Origin: Actinomadura sp. NBRC 104412
GTDB taxonomy: Bacteria > Actinomycetota > Actinomycetes > Streptosporangiales > Streptosporangiaceae
Direction of reading: 5' to 3'
DNA: 64,000 nt
Assembly (NCBI RefSeq): GCF_030269515.1
Contig: NZ_BSTM01000025.1
Coordinates: forward strand, 1-64,000
The notes under the pieces are model-generated. The model saw nothing but the letters and a program-made list of their open reading frames with translations, was not told the DNA's origin and did not search any database. Of this stretch, positions 33,334 through 42,166 are shown in pieces. Both the position numbers and the translations under genes were made by a program. Position 1 is the first letter of the stretch, and each line of letters starts with the position of its first letter.

Positions 33334-35148
33334 ATGAAATCCGACGAGACCGAGCCGCGACAGCCCGGCGTAGCCCCCACCGCCGCCAACCCATCCAACC
33401 GTCCCTCCGCCGGCTGGGCCGCGGGCCCGTCCGGTCCCTCCGCCGCCCCGTCCGGTCCCGCCCCAGGCCCCTCCAAGCCCGCCCCGGGTTCAGCCGGTGC
33501 CGCCTCTGGCCCGGCCGGGGGTGTCTCAGGCCCGTCCGGCCCGTCCACCCTGGTCGACGCCTCCGGGCGGACGGACGTCACCAAGGCCCTCATGGGCCAG
33601 GCCACCTACCGCAGCCTCGGCGAGCAGCGGCTCTCGCCCGCCGAGGAACGCTTCGAACGGGCGCGCCGCACCACGGGGCTGTGGCTGGCGCCGCTGGTGG
33701 CCGCCGTCTTCCTCGCCCTGCCGCTGGACATGGCGCCGTCCCAGCAGACCCTCGCGGGGATCCTGCTCGGCGTGATCGTCCTGTGGGTGACCGAGCCGGT
33801 GCCGATCCCGGTCGGCGGGCTCATCGGCGTCGCGGCGATCGTGGTGTTCGGCGTGGTGCCGCCGGACGACGCGCTCTCGCCGTTCGGCTCGCCCACCATC
33901 TTCACGTTCATCGGCGCGTTCATCCTCGCCCAGGCGATGCTGAAGCACGGCGTGGCGCGGCGGTTCGCGTTCTTCATGCTGTCGCTGCCGGGGGTCGGCC
34001 GGTCCACGTTCCGGCTGATCGTCGCGTTCGGCGTGATCACCTGCCTGCTGTCGGCGTTCGTGTCCAACACCGCGACCGTCGCGATGCTGCTGCCCACCGC
34101 GCTCGGCCTGCTCACCGTCATCGCCAAGATGCTCCAGGACCGCGGCATGGTCGCCCCCGGCTTCGACCCCGCGCGTCTCCGCGTCGGCGCCGCGCTGGTG
34201 CTGATGCTCGCGTACGGCGCCAGCGTCGGCGGCCTGCTCACGCCCGTGGGCAGCCCGCCCAACCTGATCGGGCGCGGGCTGATCGAGGAGGCCACCGGCG
34301 AGCGGATCTCCTTCGCGCAGTGGACGCTGACCGCCCTGCCGCTGTGCGCGGCGATGTTCGTCGTCCTGGCCGTCGTCCTGCTGCTGCTCAACCGGCCGGA
34401 GATCCGCCGGATCGAGGGCGTCCAGGAGTACGTGCGGCAGGAGCGCGCCCAGCTCGGGCCGATGAGCCGGGCGGAGGTCACCACGCTGGCCGCGTTCGGG
34501 ATCACCGTCGCCCTGTGGATCTTCCCCGGCGTGGTGGCGCTGGTGGCCGGCACCGACTCCTCCGTGTACGAGACGGTCGGCGACCGGCTGGACGAGGGGA
34601 TCGTCGCGGTGCTGGGCGCGTCGCTGCTGTTCCTGCTGCCCACCGACTGGAGGCGCCGCGAGACCGCGCTCAACTGGAGCGACGCCGCCCGGATCGACTG
34701 GGGCACGATCCTGCTGTTCGGGACGGGCATCATCTTCGGCTCGCTGCTGGCCGACACCGGGCTGGCGAAGACGATCGGTGATTCGGCCTCCGACGCGCTC
34801 GGGCTGTCCAGCCTGTTCTTCATCACCGCGTTCGCCGCAGTGCTGGCCATCCTGATCTCGGAGACGACCAGCAACACCGCGTCGGCCGCGGTGGTGGTGC
34901 CGATCATCATTCCGATCGCCGCCGCGGCCCAGGTCGATCCGTTCGTCCCGGCCCTGGCCGCCACGTTCGCCGCCTCGTTCGGCTTCATGCTGCCGGTGTC
35001 CACGCCGCAGAACGCGATCGCCTACGGGTCCGGCGTCGTCCCCATCACGACGATGATCCGGTCCGGGTTCACGTTCGACATCATCGGCGCGCTCCTCATC
35101 ATCCTGGGCCTGCCCCTGATGGTGGCCCTCACCGGAATAGGAGGCTGA
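33334..35148 (+). CDS. DASS (SLC13) family dicarboxylate transporter
   Basis: The 604-residue protein has an unusual Pro/Ser/Gly/Ala-rich cytoplasmic tail (about 1-75), then about 11 membrane helices. Both SNT motifs of the DASS fold are present (LSAFVSNTATVAMLLP and ETTSNTASAAVVVP). Such carriers import succinate, malate, tartrate or citrate, usually with Na+. It pairs with the tartrate-dehydrogenase-like enzyme through a shared LysR box. The ATG has GAGGAG eight bases upstream. The long disordered tail is not usual in the family. Confidence 0.9.
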   Translation: MKSDETEPRQPGVAPTAANPSNRPSAGWAAGPSGPSAAPSGPAPGPSKPAPGSAGAASGPAGGVSGPSGPSTLVDASGRTDVTKALMGQATYRSLGEQRLSPAEERFERARRTTGLWLAPLVAAVFLALPLDMAPSQQTLAGILLGVIVLWVTEPVPIPVGGLIGVAAIVVFGVVPPDDALSPFGSPTIFTFIGAFILAQAMLKHGVARRFAFFMLSLPGVGRSTFRLIVAFGVITCLLSAFVSNTATVAMLLPTALGLLTVIAKMLQDRGMVAPGFDPARLRVGAALVLMLAYGASVGGLLTPVGSPPNLIGRGLIEEATGERISFAQWTLTALPLCAAMFVVLAVVLLLLNRPEIRRIEGVQEYVRQERAQLGPMSRAEVTTLAAFGITVALWIFPGVVALVAGTDSSVYETVGDRLDEGIVAVLGASLLFLLPTDWRRRETALNWSDAARIDWGTILLFGTGIIFGSLLADTGLAKTIGDSASDALGLSSLFFITAFAAVLAILISETTSNTASAAVVVPIIIPIAAAAQVDPFVPALAATFAASFGFMLPVSTPQNAIAYGSGVVPITTMIRSGFTFDIIGALLIILGLPLMVALTGIGG

Positions 35149-35216
35149 CACAGGAACACGGGCACAGGAACACGGGCACAGGAGCACGGACACAGAAGCA
35201 CAGGCGCAGAAGTACG
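35149..35216. repeat. Short tandem repeat after the transporter stop
   Basis: A 14-bp unit, CACAGGAACACGGG, repeats about four times, the last two degenerate. It lies in the spacer before the SDR gene. It is non-coding and may be slippage-prone. Confidence 0.65.
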
Positions 35217-35295
35217 GAAAGGGGGCGTGCGCGGCCGATGCCGCCGCCATAACCTCCGTTCAGGGCGGTTCCGCGGCGAAAAGGAGAAGGCGGTC

Positions 35296-36123
35296 ATGGG
35301 CAAGCTGGACGGGAAGGTCGCGTTCATCACCGGGGCGGCGCGGGGCCAGGGCCGCAGCCACGCGGTACGGCTCGCGCGGGAGGGCGCCGCCATCATCGCG
35401 ACCGACACCACGGCGAAGGTCGAGTCCGTCCCCTATCCGCTCGCCACGGCCGAGGACCTGGCCGAGACCGTCCGGCTGGTCGAGGACGCGGGCGGCCGGA
35501 TCGTGGCCCGCGACGCCGACGTCCGTGACTCGCACGCCCTGGCCGCCGCCGTCAAGGAGGGCGTCGACCTGTTCGGGCGGCTCGACATCGTGCTGGCCAA
35601 CGCCGGTATCTCCAGTCCGGCGCCGACGTTGCTGATGAGCGACGACACCTGGCAGGACATGATCGACATCAATCTGACCGGGGTGTGGAAGACCCTCAAG
35701 GCGTCCGTCCGGCACATCGTCGCCGGCGGGCGCGGCGGCTCGGTCGTCATCACCAGCTCGATCGCCGCGATCCACGCCCACGAGAACACCGCGCACTACT
35801 CGGCCGCCAAGGCCGGGCTGGTCATGCTGATGAAGGTCCTCGCCAAGGAGCTGGCTCCGCACAGCATCAGGGTCAACACCGTCCACCCGACGACGGTCGC
35901 CACGGGCATGGTCCTGAACGAGGCCACGTTCCGCCTGTTCCGTCCCGACCTGGACGACCCGACCCGCGCCGACTTCGAGGAGGCGGCCCGTACCCTCAAC
36001 CGCCTCCCGATCGCCGCGCTGGAGCCGGAGGACGTGTCCGACCTGGTCCTCTTCCTGGTGTCCGACGAGGCGAAGTACATCACCGGGACCACCCAGGTCA
36101 TCGACGCCGGCGGAGTCCTCTGA
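35296..36123 (+). CDS. Mycofactocin-coupled-type SDR oxidoreductase
   Basis: A 275-residue SDR with the NAD loop VAFITGAARGQGRSHAVRLA, catalytic Ser in SIAAIHAHENTAHYSAAKAG and the Tyr-X3-Lys. GQGRSHA and the insertion before the NAG motif (LVEDAGGRIVARDADVRD) are typical of mycofactocin-dependent dehydrogenases, which hold NAD tightly. No mft genes are in the window. AAGGAG precedes the ATG. It may be cotranscribed with the transporter. Confidence 0.85.
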   Translation: MGKLDGKVAFITGAARGQGRSHAVRLAREGAAIIATDTTAKVESVPYPLATAEDLAETVRLVEDAGGRIVARDADVRDSHALAAAVKEGVDLFGRLDIVLANAGISSPAPTLLMSDDTWQDMIDINLTGVWKTLKASVRHIVAGGRGGSVVITSSIAAIHAHENTAHYSAAKAGLVMLMKVLAKELAPHSIRVNTVHPTTVATGMVLNEATFRLFRPDLDDPTRADFEEAARTLNRLPIAALEPEDVSDLVLFLVSDEAKYITGTTQVIDAGGVL

Positions 36124-36141
36124 CAACACCGGGGCGGGACC

Positions 36142-36442
36142 TCAGCCCATGGATCTGGCGCCGTCCAGGGACTCGCGGAGGATGTCGGCGTGCCCGGCGT
36201 GCTGGGCGGTCTCCGCGATGAGGTGCTGGAACTGGGCGGCGCGGTTCGCCCAGTGCTCCTCGCCCTTCGCCACGTGCTTGATCAGGCCGCCCAGGCACAG
36301 CTCGCTGACGGTGGTGCGGCGGCCGCCCTGTTCGTCGTCCAGGCCGTGGGCGGTGAAGCGCAGGAAGTGGCGGTGCTTCTCCAGCGTCGCCGGCAGGTCG
36401 GCGCGCTCACCGGTCAGGGACGGGGCCTGGGTCGAGGGTCAT
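36142..36442 (-). pseudogene. DinB-family (DUF664) gene remnant
   Basis: The minus strand encodes DinB/DUF664 pieces: ERADLPATLEKHRHFLRFT, then VSELCLGGLIKHVAKGEEHW, then directly LIAETAQHAGHADILRESLD and the usual RSMG end. About 60 residues normally lie between HW and LIAET, so there is an internal deletion. The natural ATG (36442) is one base out of frame and stops after 11 codons. The neighbouring WYL regulator is the usual partner of such genes. Confidence 0.75.
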
Positions 36443-36539
36443 GGGATGTGCCCTTCGTTGCGGGTCGGCTCGTTGTCGAGACCACGCTGAGAGCGATAGC
36501 GGTCAGTTTCCGGCCTCAATATGCGGCAGACTTCGGGGC

Positions 36540-37556
36540 ATGGCGAGCACGGGCACGCGGACCTTGCGGTTGCTGGCGTTGCTGCAGAAGCGGCGCTACT
36601 GGCCGGGCCCCGAACTGGCCGAACGCCTCGGGGTCTCGCAGCGCACCCTGCGCCGGGACATCGACCGGCTGCGCGAGCTGGGGTATCCCGTGCAGGCGCG
36701 GCGTGGCGTGGAGGGCGGCTACGAACTGGCGGCGGGGGCGGCGCTGCCGCCGCTGCTGGTGGACGACGACGAGGCGGTCGCCCTGGCCGTCGGGTTGCAG
36801 ACGGCTGCGCAGGGCACGGTCGGGGGACTCGGGGACGCCTCGGTGCGGGCGCTGGCGAAGGTGGTGCAGGTGATGCCGTCCCGGCTGCGCCGCAGGGTGG
36901 AGGCGCTGGCCGCGATGACCGTCCCGGCCGCCTGGGACGCGGGGGCGCCGATGAACGTGGATCCGTCCGTCCTCACCGGCGTGGCCCTCGCCTGCCGGGA
37001 CTCCGAACGGCTCCGCTTCTCCTACACCGCCGCGGACGGCCACGAGACCGAGCGGGACGTCGAACCGCATCGTGTGGTGTCCCTCGGCCGCCGCTGGTAT
37101 CTGGTCTGCTACGACCTGGACCGGCACGACTGGCGCAGCTTCCGGCTCGACCGGCTCTCGTCGCCGCGCGGCACCGGCGCCCGGTTCCGGCCGCGTGAGC
37201 TGCCCGCGCCGGACGCCGCCGCGTTCGTCCGCGCCCGCATCGAGGACCTGTGGTCGGTTCACGATGTCGAGGTGCTGGTGGACGCGCCCGCCGAGACGGT
37301 GAGCGCGCGGATCGGGCGGTGGGTCACGGTCGAGGAGGCCGGCGCCGGGCGCTGCCGCGTGCGGCTGGCCACCGACTCGCTGGACTGGGTCGCCTACGCC
37401 CTCGGCGTGGTCGGCGCCGGCTTCCAGGTGGTGTCCCCGCCCGAACTGCTCGACCACGTCCATGACTGGGGACGCCGCTTCACCGCCGCCACGCAGGGCA
37501 CGCCCGCCACGAACGGCACGCACGGCACGCACGGAACGCACGCCACGGCCCCCTGA
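36540..37556 (+). CDS. WYL-domain transcriptional regulator
   Basis: A 338-residue regulator: winged helix at the start (TLRLLALLQKRRYWPGPELA, SQRTLRRDIDRLRELGYPV), WYL domain at about 145-215 (LGRRWYLVCYDLDRHDWRSF) and a WCX C-terminus. The last 20 residues are a Thr/His/Gly repeat from a short DNA repeat. WYL regulators often repress a divergent DinB gene; here that gene is broken. The ATG has no strong ribosome binding site. Confidence 0.88.
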   Translation: MASTGTRTLRLLALLQKRRYWPGPELAERLGVSQRTLRRDIDRLRELGYPVQARRGVEGGYELAAGAALPPLLVDDDEAVALAVGLQTAAQGTVGGLGDASVRALAKVVQVMPSRLRRRVEALAAMTVPAAWDAGAPMNVDPSVLTGVALACRDSERLRFSYTAADGHETERDVEPHRVVSLGRRWYLVCYDLDRHDWRSFRLDRLSSPRGTGARFRPRELPAPDAAAFVRARIEDLWSVHDVEVLVDAPAETVSARIGRWVTVEEAGAGRCRVRLATDSLDWVAYALGVVGAGFQVVSPPELLDHVHDWGRRFTAATQGTPATNGTHGTHGTHATAP

Positions 37557-37566
37557 TCCCTGGAAG

Positions 37567-37660
37567 ATGGATCCATTTTCGGAGTTGCTCGCTGCAAGTC
37601 GGCCAAAATTGCTGCTGGACGAGCGCCTTTCAGCGGTTCATAGTGAGTATCGGATCCATT
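37567..37660. promoter_or_regulatory. Two GGATCCATT sites upstream of the CMD gene
   Basis: GGATCCATT occurs at 37569-37577, inside the palindrome ATGGATCCAT (37567-37576), and again at 37652-37660. The surrounding 130 bp is relatively AT-rich. The pair may be a regulator site for the CMD/hydrolase operon. Confidence 0.35.
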
Positions 37661-37694
37661 GAGGGGCCTGGACGAGCTCCAGAAGAGGTGAGTC

Positions 37695-38315
37695 ATGCCA
37701 CGGATCGGTTACGTCCCGCTGGAGGCGATGGACGAGCGGATGCAGGAGGAGATGCGCCGGTGTGCGCGGGAGGGCACGCCGCGTCCGGAGAGCTCCGCCG
37801 TCCGGGCGCACGCGCCCAACGCGTTCTGGGCGTTCACGGACTCATGGGAGGCGATCTTCCGCAAGGGGGTGGTGGACCACGCCATCAAGGAGCTCTGCCG
37901 CGTCTACGTCTCCCGCACGGTCAAATGTGAGTTCTGCGGCAACCAGCGCTCGATCCAGGCCAGCACGCAGGGTCTTCTGGAGCAGCAGTACGACGACCTC
38001 CTCAACTTCGAGTCGTCCGACCGCTACGACGAGCGGCAGAAGGCCGCGCTCGCCTACACCGAGGCGATCGCGTGGCGGCTCGACGTCGACGACGAGTTCT
38101 GGGAGCGCATGCACCGGCACTTCACCGAGCCGGAACTGGTGGAGCTCGGCTGCTTCGTGGCGCTGACCTTCGGCCAGCAGAGCTGGCTGCGCCTCCTGGA
38201 CATCGACCACCACCAGTACCTGGCCGGGACCGACGCGTCGCTGGCGCCCGGCTTTCGCACCCCCGAGGAGCAGGAGAAGACCAAGAGCAGCCCGGACTAC
38301 TGGGCGAGGTCGTGA
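37695..38315 (+). CDS. Carboxymuconolactone decarboxylase/AhpD-fold protein
   Basis: A 206-residue CMD-fold protein. CRVYVSRTVKCEFCGNQRS carries the redox CxxC on the right helix, although the His that usually follows three residues later is not there. The C-terminal half is helical. Members act as peroxidase-like or decarboxylating enzymes; the substrate is unknown. AAGAGGTG precedes the ATG. It overlaps the hydrolase gene by GTGA. Confidence 0.8.
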   Translation: MPRIGYVPLEAMDERMQEEMRRCAREGTPRPESSAVRAHAPNAFWAFTDSWEAIFRKGVVDHAIKELCRVYVSRTVKCEFCGNQRSIQASTQGLLEQQYDDLLNFESSDRYDERQKAALAYTEAIAWRLDVDDEFWERMHRHFTEPELVELGCFVALTFGQQSWLRLLDIDHHQYLAGTDASLAPGFRTPEEQEKTKSSPDYWARS

Positions 38316-39262
38316 CCACCGCCGACGTTCCGGACGGGCCGGCGCACTGGCCGGTGGGCCGGCCCGCCGCCGTCGAGCGGGTCGAGGGTTCCGCGGTTCC
38401 GGTGCGGTACTACCTCGCCGAGACGCTCGACGGCCTCTACACCCCGTACGCCCTCCGGACGCCGCCAGGCCCCGGCCCGCATCCCTTCGTGTTCCTCGCG
38501 TACGGGAACGGCGGGGGCGGGCTGGAGTGGCTTCGTGACCGCGTCCACAACTACGCGTACATCACCGAGAGGCTGCTGGAGGCGGGGTACGCGTGCGCCT
38601 GGGCCCGGTACCGCGCCGAGGTCGAGCTGGGCTATCACCGGGGCGGCCCGCTCGTTCGCGACCGCCGCCAGGGCATGGACCTGTTCAACCGCTCGCCGCT
38701 GGAGTTCGAGGACGAGCTGGCGATCCTCCAGCACGTCCGCGCCCTGCCGGACATCGACGCGGCCCGGATCGCCCATGTCGGCGTCAGCCACGCGGGGGAG
38801 ATGCTGTTCAAGCTCGCGTCCGCCTTCCCGGACGCCGTCGCGTGCGGGGTCGCCTGCGAACCCGCCAACCACGAGTTCCTCGACCTGAGCACCGACCACA
38901 CCGTGACCGTCAACCCCGACACCGCGATGCGCGACATCGAGGAGATGCAGATGCGGTCACCGGCCGCCGTGCGCAAGCGCGTCAACGAGCGGCTGGCCCT
39001 GGAGCGCATCGCGCCCATCACGATCCCCATCCTCGTGATGGGCCGGGACGACGACCATCTGCAAGGCATCTTCCGGGTCAGCTACGACCTGCTGGCCGAG
39101 GCGGGCAAACCCGCCGAGTGGGTCTCCTGGGACCACGACCTGCACGGCTACATCTTCCCGCACGGCACGTCGGTGGACCCGGTCCAGGAACGCGCGATCA
39201 CGGGAGTCATCGACTTCCTCGGCCGCCACCTGCGCCAGGGCGGCCGACAGGGCGATGCATAG
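38312..39262 (+). CDS. Alpha/beta hydrolase, acyl-peptidase-like
   Basis: A 316-residue alpha/beta hydrolase. The nucleophile elbow is GVSHAGE (Ser in HVGVSHAG), the Asp is in VMGRDDDHLQG and the His in WDHDLHGYIFP, in the order of the fold. No signal peptide. It likely cleaves an ester or amide made available together with the CMD protein, to which it is translationally coupled by GTGA. Confidence 0.8.
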   Translation: MTTADVPDGPAHWPVGRPAAVERVEGSAVPVRYYLAETLDGLYTPYALRTPPGPGPHPFVFLAYGNGGGGLEWLRDRVHNYAYITERLLEAGYACAWARYRAEVELGYHRGGPLVRDRRQGMDLFNRSPLEFEDELAILQHVRALPDIDAARIAHVGVSHAGEMLFKLASAFPDAVACGVACEPANHEFLDLSTDHTVTVNPDTAMRDIEEMQMRSPAAVRKRVNERLALERIAPITIPILVMGRDDDHLQGIFRVSYDLLAEAGKPAEWVSWDHDLHGYIFPHGTSVDPVQERAITGVIDFLGRHLRQGGRQGDA

Positions 39263-39274
39263 GGTGGCACCGCC

Positions 39275-40720
39275 TCACAGGCCCAGCGCCTGGCGGAGGT
39301 ACGGGGCGTGGCGGCGCGCCACGGGGACGGTTTCGTGGGCGCGGGAGTCCGTGCACAGGAGAAGCGTGCCCTTGAAGCCGCGTTCGATCTCCCGTATCCG
39401 TCCCAGGTTGACCAGGAAGCGGCGGTGGACGCGCAGGAAGCCCTTGTCCTCCAGTTGCCGTTCGAGCCGGTCGAGGCCGCGGGTGGCGGAGAGCAGCCTG
39501 CCCTGGTCGCTGGTCAGCCAGACGTTGTTGTGGTCGGCCTCGGCGTAGCGGATCTCGCGCGGGTCGAGCAGGACCCACCGGTCGTCCCGGAGCGCCACCA
39601 CGCGGGCGGGGAACGAGCGGGGCGGGGGCGGCGGTGAGGCGAGCAGGGGGTCGCCGGACGAGCCTCCGAAGGGCGGCTGGTCGTCCGGGGACCCGAACGC
39701 CATCAGCAGGCCGATCACCCGGGTCGCGGCGAAGACGGGGCGGACGGCCACCGAGATCGGAGTGCCGAGGAAGGGCACGAAGACCTGGGTGACGCCCGTC
39801 CAGTGCGGGTCCTGGCGGGCGCGCTCGACGGCGCGGCGGGCCAGCCGGGGCAGCGTGGGGAGCTGGGGCGTCCAGCGGTGCGCGGGCGCGTAGGCGGGGG
39901 TGTCGGCGGGCGTGCCCAGCAGGACCGCGGCCTCGCTGTTGGCGAGCACGACCTTCCCGGCGGGGTCGACCGCGGCGAGGGGCGTGCCGGGCGGGACGCG
40001 GGCGTCGGTGATGGAGGCGGCCAGCATCGCGCCGCTGTCGTAGGCGCGCTGCCGCAGCTTGGCCTCGGTGGCGGCGGCGACCTTGCGCAGCCAGGGCAGG
40101 ACGTCGTCCGACAGCGGGGTCCTCCAGCAGGAGATGTTGAGGACGGCGAGCGGGTCCTGGGTCACGACGTCCCGGACGGCGACGCCCGCGCACACCCACG
40201 GGTGGAAGCCGCGGCACCAGTGCTCGGGGCCGCGCACCATGATCGGGCGGTGGCTCTCCAGGGCGGTGCCCATGCCGTTGGTGCCGGTCGCCCACTCCGA
40301 CCAGGTGGACCAGGGCGCCAGGTTGCTGTCGGCGGCCAGGTGCAGGATCCGCCGGCTGCCCCAGGACGCGAGGATGCGCCCGTCGGGGTCGGCCACGGTG
40401 ACGATGCCGTCCAGGCCGTCCACCTCGGTGGCGGCGGTGGTGGCCAGGCCGCCGAGCTCGGCGAACACCACGTCGTTGTCGATGGTGTGGGAGCTGTCCT
40501 CGGACGCGGCGGGCGCCTTCTCCAGGCCGGGATCGACCTCGTACTCCTCCCGGCACCGGTACCAGGACATCAGGATCTCCGGCCGGACGCCCTGGACGCT
40601 GTCGTCACCGGCGGCGAACCGTTCCCAGGCCGCCGTGGTGATTTTGAGATTGTCGCCCGCGAGGGCGATCCCGCTCGTTGCGGTGGAGCCGCCGTTCGTT
40701 GGGTCTGTCGCGCCGTTCAT
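39275..40720 (-). CDS. GAF-domain regulator with LytTR DNA-binding domain
   Basis: A 481-residue regulator of mixed design. Residues 20-215 look like the AcoR sensor half (TAAWERFAAGDDSVQGVRPE, LMSWYRC, then a GAF domain with GTNGMGTALESHRPIMVRGP). A PAS-like region follows (about 240-340). Residues 375-481 are a LytTR domain (YAEADHNNVWLTSDQGRLLS, FLRVHRRFLVNLGRIREIER). The ATG has GGGAG upstream. It diverges from the PQQ/alcohol dehydrogenase block and probably activates it in response to a small molecule. Confidence 0.85.
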   Translation of the reverse strand: MNGATDPTNGGSTATSGIALAGDNLKITTAAWERFAAGDDSVQGVRPEILMSWYRCREEYEVDPGLEKAPAASEDSSHTIDNDVVFAELGGLATTAATEVDGLDGIVTVADPDGRILASWGSRRILHLAADSNLAPWSTWSEWATGTNGMGTALESHRPIMVRGPEHWCRGFHPWVCAGVAVRDVVTQDPLAVLNISCWRTPLSDDVLPWLRKVAAATEAKLRQRAYDSGAMLAASITDARVPPGTPLAAVDPAGKVVLANSEAAVLLGTPADTPAYAPAHRWTPQLPTLPRLARRAVERARQDPHWTGVTQVFVPFLGTPISVAVRPVFAATRVIGLLMAFGSPDDQPPFGGSSGDPLLASPPPPPRSFPARVVALRDDRWVLLDPREIRYAEADHNNVWLTSDQGRLLSATRGLDRLERQLEDKGFLRVHRRFLVNLGRIREIERGFKGTLLLCTDSRAHETVPVARRHAPYLRQALGL

Positions 40721-40744
40721 CCCAGCTCCCTTGGGTGGTGGAGA

Positions 40745-40779
40745 GGTCTGTCCGAGGATCGTGATCATTCGGACGGACC
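40745..40779. promoter_or_regulatory. Long dyad in the divergent PQQ control region
   Basis: GGTCTGTCCGA (40745-40755) and TCGGACGGACC (40769-40779) are 11-bp arms with one mismatch and a 13-bp spacer. It lies just upstream of the regulator gene. Further right, AACGG occurs at 40838-40842 and 40858-40862, 20 bp apart, a spacing suited to LytTR dimers. Confidence 0.5.
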
Positions 40780-40893
40780 GACCACGTGACGCGGGGCCGC
40801 CGTGCACACCGGTTCAGGCCCAGGCTAGCTCCCAGGTAACGGCCCTCCAAGGGTGAAAACGGTACAGAAGCGAAGAAAAGGGGTGTTGCGGGC

Positions 40894-42063
40894 ATGCGTG
40901 CCGTGGTGTACCGGAAGCCCTTCGAAGTGGCGGTCGAAGAGGTGCCCGACCCCCGGATCGAGCAGCCCAACGACGTGATCGTCCGGATCACCTCGGCCTG
41001 CATCTGCGGGTCGGACCTGCACATGTACGAGGGGCGGACCGCCGCGGAGCCGGGGCTGGTGCTCGGCCACGAGAACCTCGGCGTCATCGACGAGGTGGGC
41101 AGCGGCGTCACCACCCTGGAACGGGGCGACCGGGTGGTGATGCCGTTCAACGTGGCCTGCGGCTTCTGCAAGAACTGCCTCGCCGGATTCACCGGCTTCT
41201 GCCTCACCGTCAACCCGTCGGGCTTCGCCGGCGGCGCCTACGGCTACGTCGCGATGGGCCCGTACCCCGGCGGGCAGGCCGAGTACCTGCGCGTCCCGTT
41301 CGCCGACTTCAACTGCCTGAAGCTGCCGCCCGGCACCGACCACGAGACCGACTACGCGCTGCTCGCCGACATCTTCCCCACCGGCTACCACGGCTGTGAG
41401 CTGGCCGGCGTGTCGCCGGGCGAGACGGTGGCGGTGTACGGGGCGGGACCCGTGGGGCTGATGGCCGCCTACTCCGCGCTGCTGCGCGGCGCGTCCCGCG
41501 TCTTCGTGGTCGACCGTGTCCCCGAACGGCTCGCCAAGGCGCGCGAGATCGGCGCGATCCCCGTCGACTTCTCCGCGGGCGACCCCGTCGAGCAGATCAG
41601 GGACCGGACCGGCGGCGAGGGCACCGACAAGGGCATCGACGCCGTCGGCTACCAGGCACTGGTCGGCGGGGAGGACGGCGAGGCCCGGGAGGACCCGGCC
41701 GCCGTGCTGAACCAGCTCGTCGACACCGTCCGCCCCACCGGCGCGCTGGGCGTGCCCGGCCTGTACGTGCCGTCCGACCCGGGCGGGGTGGACGAGGCCG
41801 CCAAGCGGGGCGTGCTGGCCGTCGCGGTCGGGCGGCTGTTCGAGAAGGGCCTGCGCGTCGGCACCGGGCAGGCGAACGTCAAGCGCTACAACCGGCGGCT
41901 CCGCGACCTCATCAGCGAGGGCCGGGCGGCCCCCGGCTTCGTGGTCTCCCACCAACTCCCTCTCCAGGAGGCGCCCATCGCGTACCAGAAGTTCGACCAG
42001 CGGGTGGAGGGCTACACCAAGGTCATCCTCAAGCCCGACAGCGGCCTGGGACCCGACCCATGA
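40894..42063 (+). CDS. Zinc-dependent alcohol dehydrogenase, formaldehyde dehydrogenase-like
   Basis: The 389-residue MDR protein has ACICGSDLHMYEG and LGHENLG for the catalytic zinc, four Cys in ACGFCKNCLAGFTGFC for the structural zinc, and VAVYGAGPVGLMA for NAD. The insertion GFAGGAYGYVAMGPYPGGQA is typical of glutathione-independent formaldehyde dehydrogenases and related enzymes. Next to a PQQ alcohol dehydrogenase it may remove or recycle the aldehyde or alcohol. First gene of the block, with no clear strong binding site. Confidence 0.88.
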   Translation: MRAVVYRKPFEVAVEEVPDPRIEQPNDVIVRITSACICGSDLHMYEGRTAAEPGLVLGHENLGVIDEVGSGVTTLERGDRVVMPFNVACGFCKNCLAGFTGFCLTVNPSGFAGGAYGYVAMGPYPGGQAEYLRVPFADFNCLKLPPGTDHETDYALLADIFPTGYHGCELAGVSPGETVAVYGAGPVGLMAAYSALLRGASRVFVVDRVPERLAKAREIGAIPVDFSAGDPVEQIRDRTGGEGTDKGIDAVGYQALVGGEDGEAREDPAAVLNQLVDTVRPTGALGVPGLYVPSDPGGVDEAAKRGVLAVAVGRLFEKGLRVGTGQANVKRYNRRLRDLISEGRAAPGFVVSHQLPLQEAPIAYQKFDQRVEGYTKVILKPDSGLGPDP

Positions 42064-42166
42064 CGGCACCCGCGACCGACCCCACGACCGATGACGACCT
42101 GTGTTACCGGCCACGAGCGTGGCCATGGACGGCGAGCCGAAGCAGCTTCGACTGGGAGGTGAAGTG

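Noticed and set aside
40894-42063. Calling the MDR enzyme a proven formaldehyde dehydrogenase
   Set aside because: The insertion fits that group, but related enzymes act on other alcohols and aldehydes, so only the family is stated.
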